A DNA stretch of 11,963 bases from Candidatus Fermentibacteraceae bacterium (GCA_021162285.1 JAGGYZ010000238.1:1-11963); one strand, 5' to 3'; shown: positions 1 to 7,151, counted from the first letter of the stretch. The notes: generated by a model not told the origin, from the letters alone. A program made the numbers and translations.

Positions 1-159
1 GAACTATATCCTCCGGATATACTGATTCAGCCCGACCTGCAGCATATCAATTTCATGGGTTTTTACCGTGCAGAGGAAATTATTGCTGAAGGATACAGAG
101 CAGCAGGAAGCCAACTTGCGAGTTGGAAGTCGGGGAGCTTGTCCGAGAATCGACATTGA
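1..159 (+). CDS. Patatin-like phospholipase, C-terminal fragment (cut by window edge)
   Basis: Frame 1 is open from the first base to a TGA at 157-159, giving 52 residues with no start inside the window, so the gene begins to the left. The visible tail has the pattern D-I-L-I-Q-P-D-L, then about ten residues, then F-Y-R-A-E-E-I-I-A-E-G-Y-R-A-A. This is how bacterial patatin/RssA (NTE-type) serine lipid hydrolases usually end: a beta strand with I-x-P-D, followed by an F-x-R-A-x-E-x-I-x-x-G-Y helix. The catalytic GxSxG serine and the Asp of the Ser-Asp dyad would lie outside the window and cannot be checked. The family hydrolyses acyl ester bonds of membrane or storage lipids. The gene is convergent with the phosphatase gene on the other strand. 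Identification rests on a short C-terminal signature, so another alpha/beta hydrolase is possible. Confidence 0.62.
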   Translation, partial: ELYPPDILIQPDLQHINFMGFYRAEEIIAEGYRAAGSQLASWKSGSLSENRH

Positions 160-486
160 GCAGCAGCGCCCTGCGGACGAGATGGAAAGCATGCCAATGG
201 AATATAGTGTAACGAAGAAAATGCGGAGGGCCGGGCAGTGGCACGCAATAGAAGCACTATTTGACGATAATACGCTGGCATCCTGGCCGATTATGTGGTT
301 GTAAATACCAGTGTTCCCTTACTGCACATTGAGCGCCTTGTTTGCTGTAATGCTGCTTACTCGGATATGCTTCCAGTAATGTGAAACTCGAAAATCAACT
401 ATTCCACTGCACACCACGGAAATATCTACGATTCAATCCTGATACTACAGTCTAATGAAGCCCCGCCCGGGCGGCCTGTGGATTTC
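160..486. other. Convergent intergenic region, no intact gene seen
   Basis: These 327 bases separate the ends of two convergent genes. No reading frame here has a credible start with ribosome binding site or a recognisable family. One short plus-strand stretch, about 269-381 and ending in TGA, reads as A-G-I-L-A-D-Y-V-V-V-N-T-S-V-P. It lacks a start and is preceded closely by stops, so at most it is a worn gene remnant. Near the left-facing gene end lies the GC-rich palindrome described separately. No tRNA, repeat array or insertion-sequence end was seen. Confidence 0.6.
463..474. terminator. GC-rich palindrome just downstream of the phosphatase gene, possible terminator
   Basis: CCGCCCGGGCGG is a perfect 12-base palindrome that begins 12 bases past the TAA of the phosphatase gene. 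As RNA it would fold only with a minimal loop, and no U-run follows on the minus strand, so it is a weak candidate for transcription termination between the convergent genes. Its sequence overlaps in type with the hairpin that closes the large operon at 5316-5339. Confidence 0.3.
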
Positions 487-1323
487 TTACAGCAGGCACA
501 CCTTGTATCCTTTGCTGTCAAGCTCCAGATACTGGGCAGTACCACCATAACATTCCGACATCCCTGCGTCTATCATTACAACTCTGCCGCTGAACCGTGT
601 TGTAATGCCCTCTATGGTTACAGTGTGACCTATCACAATGATATCAGCAGAGTTAACGGCAAGAGCCTCTTCCAGCACCTCTGTCACCTCGCTGCCTCTG
701 TCCTGAGCAAGCCCTCTGTACCACACGGGGCCGGTTGAAGAGAGAACACCTGACGGGTTTGACCAGTTGCTGCTGATCTCTCTTCTGACCATACTGTTTA
801 TTGAATCTGCTGTAAAACTGGCAAAATCCGCCGAGATCCCTGCGTGTACAAACAGAGCGTTGTTTATTCTGATAACCGTGTTGTGCCCGGCCAGCCAGCT
901 GCCGTATTCGCCGCCAGGCCGCAGAGCCCTGACCATTTCCTTCAAACCACCGTAAGAATCAATCTCTCCCGGGTGTACATACCTGAGATCAGTTTTCATC
1001 AGCATTATTTCATGGTTGCCCAGAAGAAAGTGAACACAGCCTCCCTGCAGGGGAGCCTGCTGCTCCAGCGAGATCAGCAGGTCCATTACTGCCCTGGAAT
1101 CAGGACCTCTGTCCAGTACATCTCCGATTTGAACCAGATGGGTTTTCCCACCGATCCAGTTCATTTCGTCGTCTACGATCCCGGCATCCTCAAGTATTTT
1201 TACAAACTGCCCCAGGTCTCCATGCACATCTCCCACAGCCACCACACGACCAACACCGTCCCAGTAACACTGCACTGCATACGAGCCTGTAACTATGGTA
1301 AATACAAACAGTATGTATCTCAC
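487..1323 (-). CDS. Exported PPP-family metallophosphatase (Shewanella-like phosphatase type)
   Basis: A 278-residue phosphoprotein-phosphatase-fold hydrolase with the full metal-site set: G31-D-V-H-G-D36, G67-D-V-L-D-R-G73, G102-N-H-E105, H160-A-G162 and G232-H233. These bind a dinuclear metal centre that attacks phosphomonoesters. The W201-Y-R203 element after the H-A-G motif is typical of Shewanella-like (SLP) PPP phosphatases, which often act on phosphotyrosine; substrate here is unknown. Residues 1-18 form a hydrophobic Sec-type signal ending in G-S-Y-A, so the enzyme is probably periplasmic or exported. A Cys at 19 makes a lipoprotein conceivable, but the preceding residues are a poor lipobox. 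The start is GTG with an A-A-G-A-G ribosome site five bases upstream. It starts 12 bases after the tldE stop and is the last gene of that cluster. Confidence 0.85.
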   Translation of the reverse strand: MRYILFVFTIVTGSYAVQCYWDGVGRVVAVGDVHGDLGQFVKILEDAGIVDDEMNWIGGKTHLVQIGDVLDRGPDSRAVMDLLISLEQQAPLQGGCVHFLLGNHEIMLMKTDLRYVHPGEIDSYGGLKEMVRALRPGGEYGSWLAGHNTVIRINNALFVHAGISADFASFTADSINSMVRREISSNWSNPSGVLSSTGPVWYRGLAQDRGSEVTEVLEEALAVNSADIIVIGHTVTIEGITTRFSGRVVMIDAGMSECYGGTAQYLELDSKGYKVCLL

Positions 1324-1335
1324 TGTGACTCTTTT

Positions 1336-2631
1336 CTACTTACCCGAAACTGTTACTCCACCGAAGGTAATCCACGGAAAAACGCTGTTACCGTCATTAA
1401 CCGTCTGCTTTGAAATATGTTTTACCGATTTCAGCAGGTCTTTGAGATTACCTGCTATCATTGTTTCGGAAACGGGATATTTTATTTCTCCGTCTTCAAT
1501 GTAGTAGCTGTTCTTGGCCACTCCTGAGAACTCTCCGCTGCTGCTTGGGTTTCCACCTGAGAACCGGCACAGCAAAACACCCTTTTTAACGGATTTCACC
1601 ATCTCACTGAAGTCTGTATCACCGGGATCAATCATGTAGTTTCCACCTGAATTCACCGCCCTTGAACCCCCGGTTTTAAGAGAACCGTAAAGACTAAGCA
1701 GAAAGGTGTTAAGCACTCCTCTGTCGATGATCGTGCTGTTCCCGGCTTTGAACCCGTCTGATGTGAAAAAGTACCCACCAGCAAGTTCATCTGCAACAGG
1801 TCTTGAATGAAGACTCAACCGTTTATCGGCAATAACCTCTCCAAGCATATCTTTGTAGATGGACACCTGTGTCACAAGCGAATGATCACCAAGATAACTT
1901 GTAAGTGTGTGAACAAAACCGCCCAGACACTCGGGAGTAATTATTACATCTCCCACAAAACTGCCTTCAATCATCTGCGTTTCGGTCTGTTCGGTTGACT
2001 GTTGCATCAGTCTGTCCAGCCCGCCTGCTGTGTGCAGCTCCTCTGAAAGATCAGGGAAAGAAACTGCAGCGTAGTTGAAGGAAGATGTGTTTGAGCCGTC
2101 TTTGCTTGTGAACATCACCATCAGATTGTAGGCACCACGCATGGATGTGAAATCGACACCGTTGCTGTTGTTGAAGAATCTGTACCGAGCAGTATGGTCC
2201 AGGATAACCTGTTCCAGCAGCAGGTTCGGATATCTGGAACTGCTGCGTTGGAGAAATGCATTCAGCCTTGTGTACATCAGATCCATGTCCGGTTCTTCAG
2301 AACCCCGGCTGAATTCTTCCGACTGCTGAAACTCCGCTATCTCATTCGCCGGGTCTGCCTGACCTGCATCTATCATTTCAACCAGTTCTGCAATGGAATT
2401 TTCAATGGAATTTCTGTCGGTTTTGTTTATGGAAATCGAACCCTTCCTGCCTTCTGTAATGCCGGTGAGAGAAAGGCTGACATCTTCTGTTGTTCTGAGC
2501 AGAGAAATGTTTCCAGATTCAGCATTCAGCTCAGTTTTCCTTGTAAACAGCAGGCTGCTCTGTGCCTTTTGGATGCCGGATTCCAGAACAGCTTCAATGT
2601 AAAGCTTTGACACCTTGTTCATACCGGACAT
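1336..2631 (-). CDS. tldE: TldE/PmbA, non-catalytic partner of the TldD metallopeptidase
   Basis: A 431-residue member of the TldD/PmbA (U62) family. It forms a heterodimer with TldD that trims unfolded peptides and, in enterobacteria, matures microcin B17 and degrades CcdA. There is no HExxxH motif anywhere, as expected for the TldE half, where the partner supplies the zinc. The C-terminal third has the family signature F-S-G-G-N-P-S-S-S-G-E-F-S-G-V-A-K, then the strand Y-I-E-D-G-E-I-K-Y-P-V-S-E-T-M-I-A-G-N-L. The start is the ATG at 2631, not the longer frame reaching 2727. It overlaps the tldD stop as TAATG and has GGAGG seven bases upstream, whereas the longer version would run deep into tldD. 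Length is close to the E. coli protein (450). Translation is probably coupled to tldD. Confidence 0.92.
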   Translation of the reverse strand: MSGMNKVSKLYIEAVLESGIQKAQSSLLFTRKTELNAESGNISLLRTTEDVSLSLTGITEGRKGSISINKTDRNSIENSIAELVEMIDAGQADPANEIAEFQQSEEFSRGSEEPDMDLMYTRLNAFLQRSSSRYPNLLLEQVILDHTARYRFFNNSNGVDFTSMRGAYNLMVMFTSKDGSNTSSFNYAAVSFPDLSEELHTAGGLDRLMQQSTEQTETQMIEGSFVGDVIITPECLGGFVHTLTSYLGDHSLVTQVSIYKDMLGEVIADKRLSLHSRPVADELAGGYFFTSDGFKAGNSTIIDRGVLNTFLLSLYGSLKTGGSRAVNSGGNYMIDPGDTDFSEMVKSVKKGVLLCRFSGGNPSSSGEFSGVAKNSYYIEDGEIKYPVSETMIAGNLKDLLKSVKHISKQTVNDGNSVFPWITFGGVTVSGK

Positions 2632-4010
2632 TATCTGCCTCCAATATTTACCATGCATTTTATGGCAGGACCACCCATTCCAACAGGTATCATCTGCTTC
2701 TTTCCGCACATCCCTGCGTTGTTCCATGACATCTCACCGGAAATAGCTGTTACAGTTTTAAGCATATCAAACGCCACACCTGAGATGGTTGTATCCTTGA
2801 GTGCTCTTCCCAGTTTACCGTTTTTGATCTCGTATCCAAGAACAACACCGAACATGAACTCGCTGGTGGAGTCAGCCTGACCATTGCTGGACTTCACGAG
2901 ATAGTAGCCGTTATCCACGGACTCAATCATCTCCTGGAGACTTGATGTTCCGGGAAGAAACGCAGTGTTTCGCATTCTGATAATAGGTTCATCGCTGAAA
3001 CTGTACCCTCTTGCGTTTCCTGTTGGTGTTACACCGAATTCCATGGCAGATTCTCTGTTGTGCATGTAGCTCTTCAGAACACCATCTCTGATTATCGTTA
3101 CATCCTCTGCAGGAGTTCCTTCGTCATCGATGTGAACGGGAACCGGACAGGTCTTCCCCATGGCAGTATGGGCGAAATCCACAAGTGTAACAAGAGAGCT
3201 GGCCACAGTCTGATCCATGTAGTCCGCCGCAACAGACCCTCCGCGAACAAGGTCTGCCTCGGTTGTATGACCAATTGCTTCATGGGCAAGTATGCCGGCA
3301 AGATCGGCATCCAGAATGCACTGGCTGATCCCCGGCTCAGGAAAAACACCCTCCGCTTTCAGCAGGAGGTGTTCATACAGGGAATCAATCTGCCTGTAGC
3401 AGTCTGACGGTTTGACAAAGACATCCTCAAATTGTCCCAGTCCGCCAATTGCCTCGTAAAGCTGTACAGGACCATCTGGTGCATCAACCGTCAGCATGGC
3501 ATACATGATGGATCTTGGAACCATTGAGTATGCATTTGAGCCGGTAGAGGTAATCAGCTGCTTCTCCATATCCAGGTTGTGGATTACAACTGTTCTGGTA
3601 GACAATTTTCTGAACTTCTGCGAAATATAGGAGTCTACTTCCCTGGCAAAATCTATCTTGTCTTTCCTGGAAACAAAAGCCTTTTTCGTGGAGTAGTCCC
3701 ATGTACCTTCAGCGCTGCTCGCCGGCAACTGTTGCAAACCCTTGTTAAGATGACTGTCCAGGAAAACAGCGTTTTCTGTGGCTGCTTCTATAACATGCTC
3801 TATGGCCTCGTTGTCTGTCTCCGGGCTGGAAGCAAAACCCCACGAACCGCCTTTGTAACTTCTGGCACTTACACCGCTGTTCGAGCTGCTGCTGTTTCCC
3901 ATCACAGTTCCGTCAACTATCGAAATTCTGCTTGTGCGGTTCTCCTGCAGGCGCAGTTCAGTGTAACCGCTAAACAGATTCGCGTACTTCAGCAGGTTGT
4001 TTCGCTCCAT
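2631..4010 (-). CDS. tldD: TldD zinc metallopeptidase
   Basis: A 459-residue catalytic subunit of the TldD/TldE cytoplasmic protease, whose cleft admits only extended, unfolded peptides. The zinc motif is H243-E-A-I-G-H248, followed by T-T-E-A-D-L, the usual HExxxH(8)-type region. The second conserved zinc ligand, Cys435, sits in G-M-C-G-K-K-Q-M-I-P-V-G, matching the C-terminal family signature. Catalytic residues therefore look intact. Start: ATG at 4010, preceded by a G-rich ribosome site (GGGGGAG) very close upstream. It begins 14 bases after the ppnP stop and overlaps tldE. No short precursor-peptide gene was found next to the pair, so a housekeeping proteolytic role is as likely as peptide maturation. 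Confidence 0.93.
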   Translation of the reverse strand: MERNNLLKYANLFSGYTELRLQENRTSRISIVDGTVMGNSSSSNSGVSARSYKGGSWGFASSPETDNEAIEHVIEAATENAVFLDSHLNKGLQQLPASSAEGTWDYSTKKAFVSRKDKIDFAREVDSYISQKFRKLSTRTVVIHNLDMEKQLITSTGSNAYSMVPRSIMYAMLTVDAPDGPVQLYEAIGGLGQFEDVFVKPSDCYRQIDSLYEHLLLKAEGVFPEPGISQCILDADLAGILAHEAIGHTTEADLVRGGSVAADYMDQTVASSLVTLVDFAHTAMGKTCPVPVHIDDEGTPAEDVTIIRDGVLKSYMHNRESAMEFGVTPTGNARGYSFSDEPIIRMRNTAFLPGTSSLQEMIESVDNGYYLVKSSNGQADSTSEFMFGVVLGYEIKNGKLGRALKDTTISGVAFDMLKTVTAISGEMSWNNAGMCGKKQMIPVGMGGPAIKCMVNIGGR

Positions 4011-4024
4011 TGCTCCCCCTGTTC

Positions 4025-4336
4025 CTAAGAGTAAGAGCAGCAGTAGTCGGTCACTGCCTTTACTGTTACTGTAAATGACATATCTGCAGCTACTTCAAAG
4101 GTTTCACCACCGATTACCGGAACTGCTGAATCTGCTCCGGGAAGAACAACATCAAGCTCTCCTGCAAGTATCTCCATCGTTTCATGGGAACTGGTATTGA
4201 ATGTGTATTCACCGGGAAGCATTACTCCCAGCGTCTTCTTTGAGCCATCGGCAAAAACCACAGTTCTGCTGGAAACCTTACCTTCAAAGTAGAAATTTGC
4301 CTCTCGGATCACCGTAACTCCATCGAACTGACTCAT
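4025..4336 (-). CDS. ppnP: PpnP-like pyrimidine/purine nucleoside phosphorylase
   Basis: A 103-residue single-domain cupin of the PpnP (YaiE, DUF1255) family, which splits nucleosides with phosphate into base and pentose-1-phosphate and belongs to nucleoside salvage. It follows the E. coli protein closely: Y-F-E-G-K-V near the N terminus, then L-G-V-M-L-P-G-E-Y-T-F-N-T, E-T-M-E-I-L-A-G-E-L-D-V-V-L-P, a predicted short insertion, F-E-V-A-A-D-M-S-F, and a C-terminal D-Y-C-C-S-Y. It is about nine residues longer, mainly at the N terminus. AAGGAG lies seven bases before the ATG, so the start is secure. It heads the ppnP-tldD-tldE-phosphatase cluster with only 14 bases before tldD. The 90 bases upstream separate it from the lipoprotein gene. 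Confidence 0.9.
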   Translation of the reverse strand: MSQFDGVTVIREANFYFEGKVSSRTVVFADGSKKTLGVMLPGEYTFNTSSHETMEILAGELDVVLPGADSAVPVIGGETFEVAADMSFTVTVKAVTDYCCSYS

Positions 4337-4426
4337 CAGATTACTCCTTGGATAGTTAACTCTTCCCGGCTCTTACTATGTTAAGAAACTCAGTTGGTCT
4401 GCAAAGGATATTTGAAGTTTACCTTT

Positions 4427-5215
4427 TTATCGCTTTGTTCTCACCAGGCGGAGACCAACAGTACTCCTCCCGGAATCAGGATCAGATGGGTCACGGAATG
4501 CCGAGCGACACCCTTCCGGTTCCGTATCCCAGCTGCCTCCGCGGATTACGCGGTCCGAAGCAGCCGGATTCTCCCAGGCACTACCGTCTGAAGGAGCCCC
4601 CTGATAATTGAAATGAGAGCAGTCCTGGCACCATTCATACACATTCCCGCTCATATCATACAGACCCCAGGAGTTGGAATTCTTCTGAGCAACCGGATGA
4701 GTCTCTGTCCCGGAGTTGTATTCAAACCATGCACTGTTCAGGATCAAAAGACCCTGAAGATCATCACCCCAGTAGTATCTTGTGAATGATGTTCCACGGC
4801 AGCAGTACTCCCATTCCGCCTCTGTGGGTAATCGATATGCATATTCCGGATCAAGTTGATTCATCCCGGCAACAAACTCCTGACAATCCTGCCAGGATAC
4901 ATTGTAAACCGGATAATCAGAACCGACACCATTATCTACAGCCGGGTTGCTGCCCATGAGTTCTTCCCACATCCCCTGTGTAACCTCAGTTGTCATTATC
5001 TGAAATGAATACTCGAAGGTTACGGTATGAACCGGTCGTTCGTCACCGTTTGAGCCAGCTTCACCTTCCGGAGCACCCATCTGAAAAGAGCCTGAAGAAA
5101 TAGATACAAATTCCATTCCATCAGGCAACCCAACCGAAGGACCTGTGGAATCGTTACATGCAAATATCAGAAGAAACGACAAGCTGCAAACTGACAGAAT
5201 CAATACTCTACGCAT
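4427..5215 (-). CDS. SUMF1/FGE-domain lipoprotein, probably non-catalytic
   Basis: 262 residues: a signal peptide with hydrophobic core (residues 4-19) ending L-L-I-F-A-C20, a plausible though imperfect lipobox, then a formylglycine-generating-enzyme-like (SUMF1, C-type-lectin-like) domain from about 33 to the end. Family marks are G42-S-F-Q-M-G47, T76-E-V-T79, P102-V-Y-N-V-S-W108, Y127-R-L-P-T-E-A-E-W-E136, M188-S-G-N-V-Y-E-W195, R225-G-G-S-W229 and a final G-L-R-L. True FGE needs a Cys pair just after the G-G-S-W/F strand. Here residues 230-241 hold only Cys236, in a position that does not match the pair, so oxidase activity is unlikely. A surface binding or scaffold role is inferred. The ATG at 5215 is preferred over upstream ATG codons: GGGAGG stands five bases before it and the signal peptide begins there. 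It has its own putative promoter. Confidence 0.85.
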   Translation of the reverse strand: MRRVLILSVCSLSFLLIFACNDSTGPSVGLPDGMEFVSISSGSFQMGAPEGEAGSNGDERPVHTVTFEYSFQIMTTEVTQGMWEELMGSNPAVDNGVGSDYPVYNVSWQDCQEFVAGMNQLDPEYAYRLPTEAEWEYCCRGTSFTRYYWGDDLQGLLILNSAWFEYNSGTETHPVAQKNSNSWGLYDMSGNVYEWCQDCSHFNYQGAPSDGSAWENPAASDRVIRGGSWDTEPEGCRSAFRDPSDPDSGRSTVGLRLVRTKR

Positions 5216-5258
5216 ATCAACCTCCCTGATGAAACTGTGTGGAAACACCACAGCAGTA

Positions 5259-5287
5259 ACCCTATTGAAGATTATCATTACTGTCAA
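5259..5287 (-). promoter_or_regulatory. Putative sigma70-type promoter for the SUMF1 lipoprotein gene
   Basis: On the minus strand a perfect TTGACA (5287-5282) is followed after 17 bases by TAGGGT (5264-5259), a weak -10 matching the consensus at three of six positions. The start codon at 5215 is about 45 bases downstream. A short inverted repeat, TGTGG-5-CCACA (5238-5252), lies in the resulting leader and could be a protein site or a small RNA stem. The position, between the operon-ending hairpin and the lipoprotein gene, supports a separate transcript. Confidence 0.4.
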
Positions 5288-5315
5288 TTGATAGCTGCCT
5301 GGTTTTGTAAACTGA

Positions 5316-5339
5316 CCCGCCCGGGCATACCCGGGCGGG
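5316..5339 (-). terminator. GC-rich hairpin ending the oxidoreductase operon
   Basis: A perfect 10-bp stem (CCCGCCCGGG at 5316-5325, its complement at 5330-5339) encloses a four-base loop. It begins eight bases past the TAG of the flavoprotein gene. On the minus strand the 3' flank is TCAGTTTACAAAA, not a U-run, so this is not a textbook intrinsic terminator. The stem is very strong and its place marks the end of the transcript; it may also protect the 3' end of the mRNA. Confidence 0.62.
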
Positions 5340-5347
5340 ATTACTAC

Positions 5348-7147
5348 CTATTCAGCGTTTAGATAGGTGTCTATACCCTTTGCGGCAATGTAACCGTTGG
5401 CAATCCCGTGTATCACATCGGGGCCCTGTATGATGTCTCCACCGACGAAGAGCCACTGAAGGCTGGACTGGAAGCTGTCGTCAACTTCAATTCTGCCTCT
5501 TGGGCTGAACTTCAGATCTGACTTGATGCCTTCGGACAGATAAGAAAGGTCCATACCCTGGCCGATTGATTCCACAACCATATCAGCCTTGAAGAACTTC
5601 TTCTGATCCTCATCAAATTTCGGGCTGAATCTGCCGTTCTCATCAAACACGGAAAGACACTTCACCACGTGAAGTCCGTAGACCTTTCCGTCTCTGATCT
5701 CTATCTCTTTGGGGCCCCATCCGGGGTCAATAACGGCTTTTTCTTCTCTTGCTTCAACAATTTCTTCCACATCTGCAGGCATGATGTCTTCAGTTTCAAG
5801 GCATGTTGTGAGAATCTGTACCTTTCCGTACTTCTGATTCTGCAGTCTGGCAAGAGTTCTGGTAATATCCATTGCCACATTACCTCCGCCGATAACAACG
5901 ATGTTTTTCGCAACGTCTATCTCGTTGCCTAGAGTTACTTCGCGAAGAAGATCGGTTGCAAAATAAACTCTCTTGTTGTCGGCGCCCGGAACCCTTGTGC
6001 TCCTTCCGAGATGAAGACCGGTTCCGGCAAACACGGCATCGTAGCTGCTGTGCAGTTCTTCAAGTGTGATATCTGTACCCACACGGGTATTGAACTGAAT
6101 CTCAACACCCAGTGACCTGATGTAGTTTATGTCCTTGTCGATCTGGTCGTAAGGAAGCCTGTACTCCGGAATACCGTACCTGGCCATACCTCCAGGACCC
6201 GGGAGGGCTTCATACACCTTTGTTTTGTAACCCATTATGGCAAGATAGTAAGCTGCGGACAGCCCGGCGGGACCGGCTCCGATAATTGCAACTTTTCTGT
6301 TCAGAACCTCATCTTCCAGATGATCAGTTCCCAGGATTTCACTGTACTTGTCTGCGGGAACCTGATCGACGATGTACCTCTTCAGCCATCTGATGGCCAG
6401 AGGGTCTCCGTTGTTGTGAAGGGCACATGCGGTTTCACACTTGTGCGTGCAGATACGGCCGCAGATCTCCGGCATCGGGTTTGTTTCGTACAGTATTCTC
6501 AGGGCATTGTCTATGTCGTCATCTCTGATTGCAGCGATGTAACCGGGAATGTCCATGTGGGCGGGGCATGTGGCAATGCACAAACCGCATTCAAGGCACC
6601 TTTCCGCCTCTTTGATAGCCTGCTCTTTGTTGTATCCCTTAACTATCTCTATGAAGGATTTGTCTCTCTCCTCAGGTTCCAGTTCCTGCATATCCACACG
6701 GTCGTAGTCGATTATCTGTATGTCAGGTGATCTGGTATAGCCTTTCTCTGACTCCTGCCATTTTGTTTTATCAGCTCCCGGAACAAACCTGTAGTCTTCC
6801 GGGTTGTCTGCTATCCACGTATAGTCATTGGACATTGTAAGTGCCCCGGTAGGACACACATCAACACACAGAGCACACCAGCAGCACCGTCCGTAGTCGA
6901 TCATCGGTCTCAGTCCGCTGTCTCCTTCAACAGTCTCCTGGCCTTCTACAGGAACGAGATCGATGGCAGCGTTCTGGCAGATTTCCTCACATGTACCGCA
7001 CCCAATGCACTTGCTGAAATCATTCTTGTGAAATCCTCTGTAGTTTGTCGCACCGGGTCTGTCATTTATGGGGTCTTTGATGGTCATGGGCTTTTTCGCA
7101 GCCCTTTCCCATACTCTTAAAGGTGATAGTACATCTTTCAGTTTCAT
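5348..7147 (-). CDS. Fusion of NuoI/MbxN-like ferredoxin and GltD/NfnL-like NAD(P)H:FAD oxidoreductase
   Basis: 599 residues in two parts. Residues 1-135 resemble the NuoI/MbxN two-cluster ferredoxin that connects the peripheral arm: C47-x2-C50-x2-C53-x3-C57, and C88-x2-C91-x2-C94-x3-C98-P, with an extra Cys89. Residues about 165-599 form a GltD/NfnL-type module: an N-terminal cluster domain with C184-x2-C187-x2-C190-x3-C194-P and C229/C233/C237/C241, an FAD Rossmann site G290-A-G-P-A-G295, a nucleotide site G420-G-G-N-V-A425, and the FAD-closing G-G-D-I near the end. It is predicted to pass electrons between NAD(P)H and the cluster chain of the membrane complex. The strand after the nucleotide site reads T-T-C-L-E-T-E-D where NADPH-using GltD has Y-R-R, hinting at NADH. 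ATG at 7147 has AGAGGTGA just upstream and follows the large-subunit stop by four bases; a TTG at 7162 is less likely. Last gene of the operon. Confidence 0.88.
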   Translation of the reverse strand: MKLKDVLSPLRVWERAAKKPMTIKDPINDRPGATNYRGFHKNDFSKCIGCGTCEEICQNAAIDLVPVEGQETVEGDSGLRPMIDYGRCCWCALCVDVCPTGALTMSNDYTWIADNPEDYRFVPGADKTKWQESEKGYTRSPDIQIIDYDRVDMQELEPEERDKSFIEIVKGYNKEQAIKEAERCLECGLCIATCPAHMDIPGYIAAIRDDDIDNALRILYETNPMPEICGRICTHKCETACALHNNGDPLAIRWLKRYIVDQVPADKYSEILGTDHLEDEVLNRKVAIIGAGPAGLSAAYYLAIMGYKTKVYEALPGPGGMARYGIPEYRLPYDQIDKDINYIRSLGVEIQFNTRVGTDITLEELHSSYDAVFAGTGLHLGRSTRVPGADNKRVYFATDLLREVTLGNEIDVAKNIVVIGGGNVAMDITRTLARLQNQKYGKVQILTTCLETEDIMPADVEEIVEAREEKAVIDPGWGPKEIEIRDGKVYGLHVVKCLSVFDENGRFSPKFDEDQKKFFKADMVVESIGQGMDLSYLSEGIKSDLKFSPRGRIEVDDSFQSSLQWLFVGGDIIQGPDVIHGIANGYIAAKGIDTYLNAE

Positions 7148-7151
7148 TTTT

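Noticed and set aside
111..126. Perfect hairpin CCAACT-TGCG-AGTTGG
   Set aside because: It lies inside the coding end of the patatin-like frame, has only six pairs and no following T-run, so a terminator or other function is not supported.
844..1413. 189-residue plus-strand open frame opposite the phosphatase and tldE end
   Set aside because: It is antisense to two genes with intact motifs, spans their junction, and shows no domain signature or ribosome site.
2631..2727. Longer N terminus for TldE starting near 2727
   Set aside because: It would overlap tldD by about 97 bases with no family similarity in the extra residues; the ATG at 2631 has a strong ribosome site and the TAATG overlap.
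4337..4426. Possible promoter or terminator between the SUMF1 lipoprotein gene and ppnP
   Set aside because: The best promoter-like pair (TTGCAG, 18 bases, CATAGT) matches consensus poorly, and no stable stem was found; the 90 bases are left without an assigned element apart from the ppnP ribosome site.
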